A DNA stretch of 64,000 nucleotides from Candidatus Heimdallarchaeota archaeon LC_2 (lineage in GTDB: Archaea; Asgardarchaeota; Heimdallarchaeia; Heimdallarchaeales; Kariarchaeaceae): assembly GCA_001940725.1 (NCBI GenBank), contig MDVR01000007.1:14213-78212 (forward strand), given 5' to 3'. This document shows, in pieces, positions 9,925 through 19,859 of this stretch. The notes below the pieces were generated by a model. The model was not told the origin of the DNA, did not search any database, and saw only the letters and a program-made list of their open reading frames with translations. The position numbers and the translations under genes were made by a program. Every line of letters begins with the position of its first letter. Within the stretch, counting starts at the first letter, position 1.

Positions 9925-10040
9925 GATAGGGATAATGACGGGAGCCCCTCTCAGAAAACCTATAGCCTTCTGAGCTAGTTTATTCAATACATATTCATCG
10001 TCAAAATATTTATCTTCAATATTACGTGAAGCATTAAGAT
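9904..10040 (-). ncRNA. Candidate TnpB guide (omega/right-end) RNA
   Basis: TnpB proteins use an RNA made from the 3' end of their own gene plus the flanking right end. Here the last part of tnpB and the first bases beyond its stop hold nested inverted repeats: CTCAGAA at 9950-9956 with TTCTGAG at 9968-9974, and the palindrome at 9904-9924. An alternative pairing is CTATC 9908-9912 with GATAG 9925-9929. These fit a structured scaffold reading leftward. The guide itself would be the DNA immediately left of the element, and neither RNA boundary can be fixed by eye. Confidence 0.4.
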
Positions 10041-11073
10041 CTGAAGTAAGGTTAAAACCACAGGATGTACACAAAAAATGTGCACCATTGCGATTATTGC
10101 GTGATATATATGCACAATTATTACATCGTTGTGATGTATATGCAGGATCGACATATATAATTTCAATATTTTTTTCCTTAGCTTTGTACTCTAGAAAAAT
10201 TTGAAATTGATAGAAACCCCAAGAATTCAGTTCTCTACTTTGTCTTGATCTTTTACGATATCTGGCAGTTTTCCTTATTTTGATTAAATCTTCTAATATT
10301 ATTGTTGAATTTAATTTCATATTTTGAATGAATGTTTTTGTAATACAATGGTTCTGATCCCTCTGAAACCGTCTTTCTCTACCAGCAATTTGTTTTAATC
10401 TTCTCTTTGCTGATGGAGTGCCTTTCTTCTGGAGTCCACGTTTAAGTCTAAAATATCGATTTTTTATCTCACGAAGACGTATACCATTGTAGAATTTATT
10501 TTGCGATGTTACTGCTATATGCTTTATACCACGATCAATACCAATAAATTGACCAGAATGTTTTCCTTCTACTTTAGAATACTTTCTGACAACAAAATGT
10601 AGAAAATATCTATCACCTCTCTTCAACAATTCAAAACTACGAAATTCCCAATCAACATATTGTTGATAACATTTCGGAAGAGAGTATTGAAGTGTCACTC
10701 GTTTTTTAGTTGTGGAGAGAGTCACATATCTCGATTCATGAAATATGGTTGAAGATCGGTAATCATATCGAATGGGGATTTTATTGGAGAAATTTACAAG
10801 TCGTCTTATTCTTTTTGCCTTCAAGCTCTTGATTACATCGACAGCCTTGTTTTTTGCATTAATTACAAGCTGAGAATTGAGCGAGGACTTTTCACGAACT
10901 GATTTGTAAATTGCATGATGAATTTTTATTCGATTAGAAGTATCGTTGGTGTAAGCGTAGTTGTATGCAGTTTGAGCCGCTTTGGAATATTCTTCAAAAG
11001 TTCTTTCTAATTCTTTTTTGATTTGATTATCTGGATAAACTTGAACTCGCAAAGTTCTCGTAAGAATACTCAC
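9913..11073 (-). CDS. tnpB: TnpB, RNA-guided nuclease of IS200/IS605-type elements
   Basis: A 386-residue TnpB with an intact RuvC-like active site: Asp180 in FIGIDRGIKHIAV, Glu261 in IILEDLIKIR and Asp345 in TSDLNASRNI. A four-cysteine zinc ribbon sits inside the last part (Cys317, Cys320, Cys335, Cys338). The length is usual for the family. In characterised members the enzyme cuts DNA matching a guide RNA transcribed from the element's own right end, which helps the element persist. No TnpA transposase lies beside it, so this is either an IS1341-type lone tnpB, mobilised in trans, or a stranded copy. The frame is undamaged, suggesting a recent arrival or selection to keep it. Confidence 0.93.
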   Translation of the reverse strand: MSILTRTLRVQVYPDNQIKKELERTFEEYSKAAQTAYNYAYTNDTSNRIKIHHAIYKSVREKSSLNSQLVINAKNKAVDVIKSLKAKRIRRLVNFSNKIPIRYDYRSSTIFHESRYVTLSTTKKRVTLQYSLPKCYQQYVDWEFRSFELLKRGDRYFLHFVVRKYSKVEGKHSGQFIGIDRGIKHIAVTSQNKFYNGIRLREIKNRYFRLKRGLQKKGTPSAKRRLKQIAGRERRFQRDQNHCITKTFIQNMKLNSTIILEDLIKIRKTARYRKRSRQSRELNSWGFYQFQIFLEYKAKEKNIEIIYVDPAYTSQRCNNCAYISRNNRNGAHFLCTSCGFNLTSDLNASRNIEDKYFDDEYVLNKLAQKAIGFLRGAPVIIPIVAS

Positions 11074-11195
11074 TGTTTCATATTAGTTATTTTAAGTATT
11101 TAAGTACAGAATCAAAGAGGTAACTGAAAGTAATATGTCCATGACCATATGAATTGAAAGACAAAACAAATAAAATAAGTATACAATTTTAAATC

Positions 11196-13919
11196 ATGAT
11201 AAGCGAAAGGAAAAATCCTATGGTTATTTTATCTGAATCTGAAATTCTATCACTTAAAGAAAAAACGACATTAAATTCCGAAGAATTCACATTTTATAAC
11301 ATTTCATCCTTATCTAAATACGGCATCAATTTGGAAAAGATCCCATTTACAATAAGAATTCTAATGGAAAATATGATTCGTAATTATGATGGTTTTCTAG
11401 TTACACAAAATGATGTGAACTCTGTGTTAAATTGGCCAAATAGGGTTGGAGTCGCTGATGTACCATACATGCCGGCTCGAGTGGTTCTTCAAGATTTTAC
11501 TGGGGTTCCCCTTATTGTTGATTTAGCCGCAATCAGAGAAAAAATGAGCGAGATAGGTGGAGATCCAGCTAAAATAAATCCGCTTGTGCCTACTGATTTA
11601 GTTATAGACCATTCCATTCAAGTTGATTCATTTGGTTCGTCTGATTCACTTCAAATTAATCAAGATCTCGAGTATTCAAGAAATCTAGAACGATATCAGC
11701 TAATCAAGTGGGCACAGCATAGTTTTGAAAATTTCAGAGTGATTCCACCTTCAAATGGCATAGTTCACCAAGTTAATCTTGAATATCTTGCATCAGTTGT
11801 TGATGTACGAGATTTCAAGGGAGAAAAAACCGCAGTAATTGATACATGTGTTGGTACAGATTCCCACACAACAATGATAAATGGATTAGGGATTTTAGGA
11901 TGGGGAGTTGGAGGAATCGAAGCTGAAGCAGTTATGCTGGGGCAACCTTATAACATGTTATTGCCCGAAGTAATCGGATTCAAATTAACAAATGAATTGC
12001 CAGAAGGTACCACAGCAACAGACTTAGTACTTACAGTCGTACAGATGTTGAGACAAAAAGGAGTTGTTGCAAAATTTGTTGAGTTTTATGGACTTGGATT
12101 AGATAACTTATCCACACCTGATAAAGCAACGATTTCCAATATGTGTCCAGAGTATGGAGCAACTGTCGGCTTTTTCCCAATTGATGAAAGCACATTGGCG
12201 TATCTTCGTTTAACTGGAAGAAGTGAAGATCATATTCAATTTGTTGAAGAATATGCAAAGAAAAATTCGATTTTTAGAATGAGTGGATCACCTGACCCAG
12301 TATTTTCCGATACATTGGAATTAGATATGTCGACTGTTGAACCGTCTATATCCGGCCCTTTAAACCCTGAGGAAAGAGTCTCCTTACATGAAGCTTTGGA
12401 GAGAGCAATTGAATTTCAAGAAGCACACATTAGTAAAAGATCACCCAATGCAGAAGTACGTACTGCAGAGTTTGAATACAAGGGTGAAAATATTAAGTTA
12501 ACTGATGGAAATATAGTCATTGCCGCAATAACAAGCTGTACTAATACTTCCAATCCCTCAGTAATGATAGGTTCGGGAATACTTGCAAAAAATGCTGTTG
12601 AAAAGGGTCTTACTACGAAACCATATATCAAAACTAGTTTTGCACCGGGATCATTAACTGTCACCCAGTACATGCAAAACCTTGATTTAGAAAAGTATCT
12701 AGATGAATTAGGCTTTCATACTGTTGGATATGGCTGTACTACATGTATTGGAAATAGTGGGCCTTTACCAGATGAAATTCATAAAGCAATTGTTGATAAT
12801 GATTTATATTCTTCTGCTGTGTTAAGTGGAAATAGGAATTTTGCAGGTCGAGTACATTCATTAACATTAGGTAATTATTTAGCTTCACCCATGTTAGTTG
12901 TGGCATATGCCATTGCAGGTAGGACTGACATCGATTTAACTGAAGAACCTCTTGGGAAAGGAAAAGATGGACAGGATGTATTCCTAAAAGATATCTGGCC
13001 ATCTCAGCAAGAAATTAAAACAGCAGTAGAGAAGGGATTAAACCCCCAAATGTTCAAAAGTATTAATGCTCGAATCCTTGATGGTGATATCAATTGGCAA
13101 ATCCTAAAAGCACCCACATCTACTTTATTTGACTGGAAACCAGAATCAACTTATGTTAGGCTTCCACCATTTTTAGATGAATTCAACGCAAAGAGTGGTA
13201 ATCCCAGTGACATAATAGGTGCAAGGGTCCTAGTACTTTTTGATGATAAAATTTCTACAGACCATATTAGTCCAGCTGGTTCAATTGCCATTGATAGTCC
13301 AGCGAGCAAATACCTACAATCAAATAACGTCGAAGTTGCAAATTTTAATTCTTATGGATCTAGAAGAGGAAATCATGAGGTAATGATAAGAGGCACATTT
13401 GCGAATGTCAAAGTGAAAAACCAACTTGTTGTTGGGACAGATGGTTGGTGGACTAAATATTTACCGTCAAATGAAGTCGATACAATATATAATGCTTCTC
13501 GTAAATATATTGATCAAGAAATACCCCTTATTGGAATTGGAGCTAATCAATATGGTCAGGGATCATCTCGTGATTGGGCAGCTAAAGGACCCGCTTTGTT
13601 AGGAATGGAAGCAGTAATCATTAAAAATATTGAAAGAATTCACAGAAGTAATCTCATTGGGATGGGTGTTCTACCCTTACAATTTGAAGAAGGTGAGGGA
13701 TGGAGAGAATTAGATTTAGATGGATCAGAGGTATTTGATATAACCGGTATTTCTGAAGGGTTATCAGTATTGAAAAAACTTGATGTGAAGGCAACTAAAT
13801 CTGATGGCAGTTATGTTTCATTTAAAGTAACAGCTAGATTAGATACAGAAGTTGAGATAGAATATTTCAAATATAAGGGTATTCTTAATTATGTACTTGC
13901 TCAACTATCTAAAGAGTAA
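11196..13919 (+). CDS. acnA: Aconitate hydratase, AcnA type
   Basis: Iron-sulfur enzyme that interconverts citrate and isocitrate in the TCA and glyoxylate routes. The 907 residues match the AcnA/IRP1 length. The three [4Fe-4S] ligands are visible as Cys448 (ITSCTN) and Cys514 plus Cys517 (GYGCTTCIGNSG). Other family blocks include VGTDSHTTMINGLGILGWGVGGIEAEA and the C-terminal swivel domain with GSSRDWAAKGP. ATG at 11196 is used; a second ATG eight codons later is also possible. An AT-rich, TATA-like stretch lies about 20-30 bp upstream. Isocitrate lyase (53862-55157) and fumarase (49561-50967) are elsewhere in the window. Confidence 0.97.
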   Translation: MISERKNPMVILSESEILSLKEKTTLNSEEFTFYNISSLSKYGINLEKIPFTIRILMENMIRNYDGFLVTQNDVNSVLNWPNRVGVADVPYMPARVVLQDFTGVPLIVDLAAIREKMSEIGGDPAKINPLVPTDLVIDHSIQVDSFGSSDSLQINQDLEYSRNLERYQLIKWAQHSFENFRVIPPSNGIVHQVNLEYLASVVDVRDFKGEKTAVIDTCVGTDSHTTMINGLGILGWGVGGIEAEAVMLGQPYNMLLPEVIGFKLTNELPEGTTATDLVLTVVQMLRQKGVVAKFVEFYGLGLDNLSTPDKATISNMCPEYGATVGFFPIDESTLAYLRLTGRSEDHIQFVEEYAKKNSIFRMSGSPDPVFSDTLELDMSTVEPSISGPLNPEERVSLHEALERAIEFQEAHISKRSPNAEVRTAEFEYKGENIKLTDGNIVIAAITSCTNTSNPSVMIGSGILAKNAVEKGLTTKPYIKTSFAPGSLTVTQYMQNLDLEKYLDELGFHTVGYGCTTCIGNSGPLPDEIHKAIVDNDLYSSAVLSGNRNFAGRVHSLTLGNYLASPMLVVAYAIAGRTDIDLTEEPLGKGKDGQDVFLKDIWPSQQEIKTAVEKGLNPQMFKSINARILDGDINWQILKAPTSTLFDWKPESTYVRLPPFLDEFNAKSGNPSDIIGARVLVLFDDKISTDHISPAGSIAIDSPASKYLQSNNVEVANFNSYGSRRGNHEVMIRGTFANVKVKNQLVVGTDGWWTKYLPSNEVDTIYNASRKYIDQEIPLIGIGANQYGQGSSRDWAAKGPALLGMEAVIIKNIERIHRSNLIGMGVLPLQFEEGEGWRELDLDGSEVFDITGISEGLSVLKKLDVKATKSDGSYVSFKVTARLDTEVEIEYFKYKGILNYVLAQLSKE

Positions 13920-13963
13920 TCCTTTGATTTTATAATATCAATTACTTTGGAGTTCCAAATATA

Positions 13964-14818
13964 GTGACCTTTGCAATAATAACGGATTCAGCATCTGATA
14001 TAGAACCAGAGTTTGAAAGAAAAGAGAATATCTTTATTGTACCAACTATAATTATTTTTGATAAAGAAGAGTTTAGAGATACAGAAATAAATCGAAATGA
14101 GTTTCTCAATCGCATTAAATCTGGTGATATAGCTACCACTTCACAACCTTCACCTGCAGATATTGATGATAAATATAGGGAAGCATTGAAAATCTCCGAA
14201 AGTAAGGAAATATTAGGAATCCATTTAACCTCTAGGCTCAGTGGTACATTTTCTACAGTTTATAGTGTGGTAAATAATTTGGAGACAGGTACCATAAAAT
14301 TATTCGATTCACTGAGCATTTCAATAGGCTCCGGATATTTTGTTTATTTAGCGGCATTTCTTCGAAATAAAGGTTATTCATTAGATGAAACATTGAATAT
14401 TCTGGTAAAAGCAAGAAATCAAATTCATGTCGAAATTTATATTCAAGGGGTTCCATACCTACATAGAAGTGGAAGAATAAGCCTTGGTCAATATTCATTG
14501 CTAAGATTATTGAGATTGAAACCTATTCTGAATATTGTTGATGGATTATTAGTACAGAAAGGTCTGGTATTTGGGCAATCTGGGGGATCTAAAAAACTAA
14601 TTTCTAGGATTTTAAAGATAGATAAGGGTATGAATCCATTTATTATGATTGGTCACGCAACAAATCCTGAATTTATGGATATTTTTAGGAAGGAATTAGC
14701 TGTTTTAAATCCTTCACAAATTGCTGAAGTTGAAATTTGTAATACTTTGATTTCCCACACGGGTCTTGGACCATTGGGTATCGGCATAGCCCCAAGTTTT
14801 GAATCGTTAATTCAATAA
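13964..14818 (+). CDS. DegV family fatty-acid-binding protein
   Basis: A 284-residue DegV-like protein, started at GTG 13964 because no ATG fits the conserved N-terminus. It opens with IITDSASDIEPEF, the usual strand and phosphate-binding Ser. TSQPSPADI and HLTSRLSGTFST are the two other family signatures. Bacterial homologues (FakB) hold a fatty acid for a kinase partner (FakA); no FakA-like gene is present here, so the role may be fatty-acid carriage. It lies 44 bp after aconitase and about 175 bp before an acyl-CoA synthetase, a lipid-related setting. Confidence 0.88.
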   Translation: MTFAIITDSASDIEPEFERKENIFIVPTIIIFDKEEFRDTEINRNEFLNRIKSGDIATTSQPSPADIDDKYREALKISESKEILGIHLTSRLSGTFSTVYSVVNNLETGTIKLFDSLSISIGSGYFVYLAAFLRNKGYSLDETLNILVKARNQIHVEIYIQGVPYLHRSGRISLGQYSLLRLLRLKPILNIVDGLLVQKGLVFGQSGGSKKLISRILKIDKGMNPFIMIGHATNPEFMDIFRKELAVLNPSQIAEVEICNTLISHTGLGPLGIGIAPSFESLIQ

Positions 14819-14993
14819 TCCTAAATTTACCTCTTAACTTATTTCTATTAATTAAGTACCTCTAAATGAAGAACCAAAAGAGCCTTTTGAAAAATCGCTA
14901 GATGGATGTGAAATCAAATGAAATGTCTACCTTTTCATGGGTTAAATTAAATAACTCAATATTTCATCTAATTTATAATACTGAGGAATATTA

Positions 14994-16712
14994 ATGGCAG
15001 AAATAGAAATTCCAATGCCTTGGATCAAAACTCTTGAAGGTGTAAGAAAATCAAGTATTGAATACCAAGACATTTCAACTTATGGATTCATGAAATTGCA
15101 AGCAGAAACAGTCCCGGATCAACTTAGCATGATTTTTGGAGTAAAAGGTGGGAAAAGCCTTACCTACAGTGAGTTGCTTCAAAATGTAAAGAAAATGGCT
15201 GTAGCACTTGAACAGAAGGGAGTAAAGCATGGTTCAAAAATTGCACTAATGCTTCCTAATACCCCTCATTACGTCATCACACATTTTGCACTCCTTGCTC
15301 TAGGAGCAACTGTTGTGCAAACAAATCCGTTATATACAGGACGTGAGCTAAGACATATTCTTAGTGATTCCGGTGCAACTGGTATTATTTCTATTACTAG
15401 ATTCGCACCATTGATTAACACCATCCTAGATGATCCTGAAAGCACCCTTGAGTGGGCAGTTTATGGTCAAATCGGAGATTATATGTCCCCAATTATTGTA
15501 TTTCTTGGCAAATACATTTTGCGAAAATTAGATGATCCTGCAGTTCCATCCCATTCAAAGAATTTCAAATATAAAGACCTATTAAAATCAAACGATGGAT
15601 CAGCTTTCAAAGAGGCAAAGATTAATTTGACCAAAGATCTTGCTTTGTTACAATATACAGGAGGAACTACTGGTCTCTCAAAAGGTGCAGCACTTTCATA
15701 TATGAACATAAGTGCTAATGCTCAACAAGCAAGAGAATGTATCCATATGGTACCTAATGGGAAAGGCAGTGTTCTTACTGCACTACCACTTTTCCATAGT
15801 TTTGCACTGACTTCATGTCTTGGATTAGCAATCATGCTGGGTGTACCAATGATACTAGTTCCAAATCCTAGGGAACAACTGCCAACAGGTGAAGTACATA
15901 CACTAATTGAAAAACATAAAATTACATTTGTACCAGGAGTTCCAACATTACTTAGCGGACTTTTGAACCATCCTAAAGCAAAGACAACTGATTGGAGCAA
16001 TGTTATAGTTGCACTTTCAGGAGGAGCTGGACTACCAAAAGAACTTGCTAAACAATTCGAAAAAGTTACTGGAAAACAAGTTGTTGAAGGATACGGATTA
16101 AGCGAAACTTCGCCCTTATTAACCATAAATCCTATTGGTCATGATACAGTAAAACCCATAATAGGATCAATCGGCCTACCAGCACCCGACACAATAATTC
16201 GAATAGCAAATATGGATGATACCTCAAAAACCATGCCACTTGGAGAGAATGGAGAAATTGTGGCTAAAGGTCCTCAAGTGATGAACGGATATTATAATAA
16301 ACCCGATGAAAATAAAAACGTGATAGTTGATGGTTGGTTTTTGACTGGTGATGTTGCATATATGGATGAACAAGGTTTCACCTATATAGTTGACCGAAAG
16401 AAAGATATGATTCTAGTAAGTGGTTATAATGTGTACCCACTTGAAGTTGAACAAGTGTTGTATTCTCATCCTGCCGTTCTAGAAGCAGCGGTTGCTGGCC
16501 TCCCACATGAAGTAAAAGGAGAGATTGTGGCTGCATGGATCATTTTACGAGAGGGTATGGCAGCTTCAGAAGAGGATATTTTGAAATATTGTAAAGAAAA
16601 TCTTGCTGCATATAAGGTACCAAAGCAAATTACTTTTAGAGATGAACTACCAACAAGCTTGATTGGTAAAATACTGAGACGAAAATTACAAGAAGAAGCT
16701 GCATCTTCATAA
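14994..16712 (+). CDS. Long-chain acyl-CoA synthetase (AMP-binding)
   Basis: A 572-residue adenylate-forming enzyme that activates a fatty acid to acyl-AMP and then acyl-CoA. Visible blocks are the P-loop-like TGGTTGLSKGA near residue 222, the GYGLSETSP adenine-binding block near 366, WFLTGDVAYMDEQG near 447 and VDRKKDMILVSGYNVYP after it. The C-terminal catalytic lysine lies in LIGKILRRKL near 557. The layout matches FadD-like ligases; chain length cannot be read from sequence. It follows a DegV fatty-acid-binding protein, and an enoyl-CoA hydratase occurs at 52623-53408, which together suggest beta-oxidation capacity. Confidence 0.93.
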   Translation: MAEIEIPMPWIKTLEGVRKSSIEYQDISTYGFMKLQAETVPDQLSMIFGVKGGKSLTYSELLQNVKKMAVALEQKGVKHGSKIALMLPNTPHYVITHFALLALGATVVQTNPLYTGRELRHILSDSGATGIISITRFAPLINTILDDPESTLEWAVYGQIGDYMSPIIVFLGKYILRKLDDPAVPSHSKNFKYKDLLKSNDGSAFKEAKINLTKDLALLQYTGGTTGLSKGAALSYMNISANAQQARECIHMVPNGKGSVLTALPLFHSFALTSCLGLAIMLGVPMILVPNPREQLPTGEVHTLIEKHKITFVPGVPTLLSGLLNHPKAKTTDWSNVIVALSGGAGLPKELAKQFEKVTGKQVVEGYGLSETSPLLTINPIGHDTVKPIIGSIGLPAPDTIIRIANMDDTSKTMPLGENGEIVAKGPQVMNGYYNKPDENKNVIVDGWFLTGDVAYMDEQGFTYIVDRKKDMILVSGYNVYPLEVEQVLYSHPAVLEAAVAGLPHEVKGEIVAAWIILREGMAASEEDILKYCKENLAAYKVPKQITFRDELPTSLIGKILRRKLQEEAASS

Positions 16713-16893
16713 GTTATGTACAAATTTACTTAATCCATAATATTAATAGAACTAAGTTTAATTAATCATCAATTAAATTTTGATTAAGCCCTTAGTGTAA
16801 TCAAAAAACTTGGCTAGGCGAAAAAGGTAAGTATATCCTATGGAAATATACGATAATAAAGAAAATTGATTAGTAATTAACAGATCCAGATAG

Positions 16894-17187
16894 TTAAGTA
16901 AAATCATCCAAATCTTCTTGATGGTAAATATCCTCATAAACAGCATCTTTATTATCAAATACTTCATTGAAATCATCAATGTCTAATTGACCTACGAATT
17001 CATCAATAAATGCCTTCATAACCCAAAATATTACTGAGAAAACGAGAATGAAAATGATAAAATAAAATGTTGCTTCAATTGAAAAATCAGTAAAGATATC
17101 TGTTGCATGATTCATAGTCAAATATAGTAATAATTGAATAGGAATTGCAAGAACAAACACAATTGTATTTCTAAGTCGATCTTTCAT
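16894..17187 (-). CDS. Small two-helix membrane protein with acidic tail
   Basis: A 97-residue hypothetical protein. Residues about 7-24 and 38-60 are hydrophobic and should cross the membrane. The last 30 residues are strongly acidic (DIDDFNEVFDNKDAVYEDIYHQEDLDDF), which suggests a soluble tail that could bind a basic partner or metal. No family is recognised. It sits alone on the minus strand between acyl-CoA synthetase and hutI, both on the plus strand. A reading frame overlapping its 3' end on the same strand (16773-16979) is probably chance. Confidence 0.6.
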   Translation of the reverse strand: MKDRLRNTIVFVLAIPIQLLLYLTMNHATDIFTDFSIEATFYFIIFILVFSVIFWVMKAFIDEFVGQLDIDDFNEVFDNKDAVYEDIYHQEDLDDFT

Positions 17188-17297
17188 CCAATTATATAAT
17201 ACTCAACAAAATATTTAATGATGATTATTGATGTTGAATTTTCAATTACTTTTTCCAAATGATGATGAAATAATCTACAAGAAGAGAAATATTTAGG

Positions 17298-18521
17298 ATG
17301 TTATCATCTGATTTACTTAAACTATTAATTCAATATGATCCAATTGAAATTGTGGAAATCAGTGGATTAACTGGATATTTCGATGGGTATGTTTGGCATG
17401 AAGGTCCTATTTCAGTTATAATTGAAAATAATAAGATTAAGAGTATAGTGAAAAATACTTCAAAAAATGGAGATTATAATCTACCAGGACACATATTATC
17501 GCCTCCATTTGCAGATGGACATACACATCTGATATTTGCTGGAGATCGATCTTTTGAACTTTCGATGAAAATTGGGGGAAAATCTTACGCTGAGATTTTA
17601 GAAAGTGGTGGAGGAATATTGAATACCGTAAAATACACGAGAAAGGCGACCGATGATGATTTATTGGAATTAGTCTTGAAACGATTAGATTTGATGTTGG
17701 ATCATGGGACTCTAATGGTTGAAGCTAAATCTGGATATGGGTTAACTGCGGAGCATGAATTACGAATGTTACATATTTTGAATAAAGCAAATGAGATCCA
17801 TCCCGTTGAAATTATTCCAACATATTGTGGAGCTCATGCTTTAACCGGTGAGACATCTCGTGAAGATTTTGTTGAAGAAGTAATTTCCATAATTCCAGAA
17901 ATTAAGCAAAAAAAACTAGCAACCTCTACTGACGTTTTTTGTGATCGCGGAGCATTTACTGTTGAAGAAACAAGAAAGATACTAAAAGCTTCAAAAGATG
18001 TAGATCTAGCAGTTCGAGTTCATGCTGAAGAGCTAGAATATACAGGGATTGGAAGAATTGCTGCTGAAGAATTTAATGCATTAAGTGTTGATCATTTACT
18101 TCATTCGAAAAGTGAGGATTTCAAAATTTATGAAAAAACAAATACAACTGCAATGTTTATGCCTGCAGCCACAATTGGACTTTTCACAACACAAAAACCA
18201 ATAGGCTGGAAGGATAGTAATGTCAATATTGGTCTTGGAAGTGATTACAATCCGAATAATTTAGTGGTATCAATGCAAACAGCTATCAGATTAGCTGTAT
18301 ATCTCTATCGCATGCAACCAATTAATGCCTTGAAAGCAGCTACTTCAGGAGCCTATAAAGGAATTACAGGGGATGAGTCAAGTAAATTGCAAGAAGGCTC
18401 AGATGCTGATTTTATAATATTAGAGGCTAATTCAATTAATGAGTTAATCACGAGATTTGATCAGAATCTAACCAAATTAGTTGTAAAAAATGGAGAGATA
18501 GTCTTATCAAAATTGAAATAA
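17298..18521 (+). CDS. hutI: Imidazolonepropionase
   Basis: Amidohydrolase that opens imidazolone-5-propionate to N-formimino-L-glutamate in histidine breakdown. The 407 residues have the metal site ADGHTHLIFAGDR, the substrate block IGGKSYAEILESGGGI, the central VRVHAEEL and SVDHLLHS histidines, and GLGSDYNPNN near the end. The length is normal for HutI. No hutU, hutH or hutG is adjacent, so the rest of the pathway, if present, is encoded elsewhere. Start ATG at 17298 is the only one that keeps the N-terminal beta-sandwich strand. Confidence 0.93.
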   Translation: MLSSDLLKLLIQYDPIEIVEISGLTGYFDGYVWHEGPISVIIENNKIKSIVKNTSKNGDYNLPGHILSPPFADGHTHLIFAGDRSFELSMKIGGKSYAEILESGGGILNTVKYTRKATDDDLLELVLKRLDLMLDHGTLMVEAKSGYGLTAEHELRMLHILNKANEIHPVEIIPTYCGAHALTGETSREDFVEEVISIIPEIKQKKLATSTDVFCDRGAFTVEETRKILKASKDVDLAVRVHAEELEYTGIGRIAAEEFNALSVDHLLHSKSEDFKIYEKTNTTAMFMPAATIGLFTTQKPIGWKDSNVNIGLGSDYNPNNLVVSMQTAIRLAVYLYRMQPINALKAATSGAYKGITGDESSKLQEGSDADFIILEANSINELITRFDQNLTKLVVKNGEIVLSKLK

Positions 18522-18573
18522 TGAATTTTTTTGAATTATTGAATTTTTTAATATTAAATAGGATAAAAATATA

Positions 18574-19707
18574 TTATTGATCAGCTAGAGGTATTGATGG
18601 ATCGAATCCTAATACTTTCAAGGTTAGAGATAGAAATTCAAATTCTTTCAATACAGTCATATCATGAATAGAAATTTGATAAGTTTCTGGTTCATCTACA
18701 ATGTAATCCTGTTTTAAATAGTATTTCATCACTTCGTCAAAGGCTTTGTTATATTCATCAAAAGTTGAATGTGCAGAGATTAAGAAACCATCAAGATTTT
18801 TAGAAACATAGAAATGTGGTGAAATAAGTCTTCGTACTAACTCAACCGCTTCTTCCCTTTCATTCATAGTGGTTTTTGCATTAAATTTACGATGAGTAAA
18901 CACTAATAATTTAAGTCCTAACTTCTCAAGATTAGGAACAACTCTTGGAAAACAAATCTTGTTCTTCAAGAATTTCCTCTTGGCATTGGCAACGGTATTT
19001 CTAGATACACCTACTTTTTCTGCGATTAAAGTGTCCGATTCTTCAGGATACTTAACTAGACCTGCAAGTACCTTTCGTTCGGCTTTAGAGAGCTTAGCCA
19101 AAACCACACCATCAGTAGGAATGAGAAGGTCTTCATTGTATTCCGAAGATTCGAAACCGAATAATCTTGCAACTAGGGCTTCATAATCCATAAAAGCTCT
19201 TACCCTAGAAATCTCAAATGGATATGCATCAATCTGCATTCCTTGTCTGGTTAAGAATTTATTTTCAGAATATAATTGATAGAACTTCTCTTGATTCTTA
19301 GAATACTCAGTATAATTCTCAGATATTGATAAATTGAATGCTTTATTGGATTCCGAAACAACATAAAAATCTTCAATAAATCCCTTAATTGTCTCACCAG
19401 CAACTCGCATTCGTTCCTCAAGTGTTGTGAAACGATTGAGATGACCATGCATTACCATTAACAACTCAAATCCTATTAATGGAAAATTAGGAATATAATA
19501 ACGACGGTAATAATCATGTTCCCTTAATCGAGCTTTAATAGAACTGAATGTACTCTTCTTCATACCAATTTCGGAATGAATAGCTTGATCAGATAGATTA
19601 GGCCATCGAACTAATGAATGAAGAACTCTAGCTTCATTCTGACTCAATTGGTGAACTGCTGAATTACGGCTAATATCAGCAAGTCCTGTTGGTGAGAAAT
19701 TTTGCAT
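18574..19707 (-). CDS. Transcription regulator with two similar HTH modules
   Basis: A 377-residue regulator formed of two related halves. The first half has a winged-helix block starting LSQNEARVLHSLVRWPNLSD with recognition helix KKSTFSSIKARL near residues 50-65, followed by an alpha/beta domain. The second half repeats the pattern with LSKAERKVLAGLVKYPEESD and helix SRNTVANAKRKFL near 230-245, again followed by a similar domain (LEKLGLKLLVFTHRKFN matches FPLIGFELLMVMHGHLN). This looks like an internal duplication giving a built-in pseudo-dimer, perhaps Lrp-like in origin. Its target is unknown. It converges with hutI with only about 50 bp between stops. Confidence 0.8.
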   Translation of the reverse strand: MQNFSPTGLADISRNSAVHQLSQNEARVLHSLVRWPNLSDQAIHSEIGMKKSTFSSIKARLREHDYYRRYYIPNFPLIGFELLMVMHGHLNRFTTLEERMRVAGETIKGFIEDFYVVSESNKAFNLSISENYTEYSKNQEKFYQLYSENKFLTRQGMQIDAYPFEISRVRAFMDYEALVARLFGFESSEYNEDLLIPTDGVVLAKLSKAERKVLAGLVKYPEESDTLIAEKVGVSRNTVANAKRKFLKNKICFPRVVPNLEKLGLKLLVFTHRKFNAKTTMNEREEAVELVRRLISPHFYVSKNLDGFLISAHSTFDEYNKAFDEVMKYYLKQDYIVDEPETYQISIHDMTVLKEFEFLSLTLKVLGFDPSIPLADQ

Positions 19708-19859
19708 TAATTCGAAATAATTAGGGCTATTTAAAAAAGTTATAGAAAGTATGCATTTGATCAGATAACTTAAAAATTATTTTTTTTTCTTATCTGTCAC
19801 AACATATTTATACTAGACTTTGATTTAACGATGTATTATTGATTACAATATATTGGTTG

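Noticed and set aside
9913..11073. Calling the TnpB locus a complete IS605 insertion sequence
   Set aside because: No TnpA gene is present and the left end could not be located, so only the tnpB gene and a possible right end are reported.
16773..16979. A 68-codon minus-strand frame overlapping the small membrane protein
   Set aside because: It overlaps the better-supported gene at 16894-17187 in another frame and is a run of Ile/Leu/Tyr typical of AT-rich chance frames.
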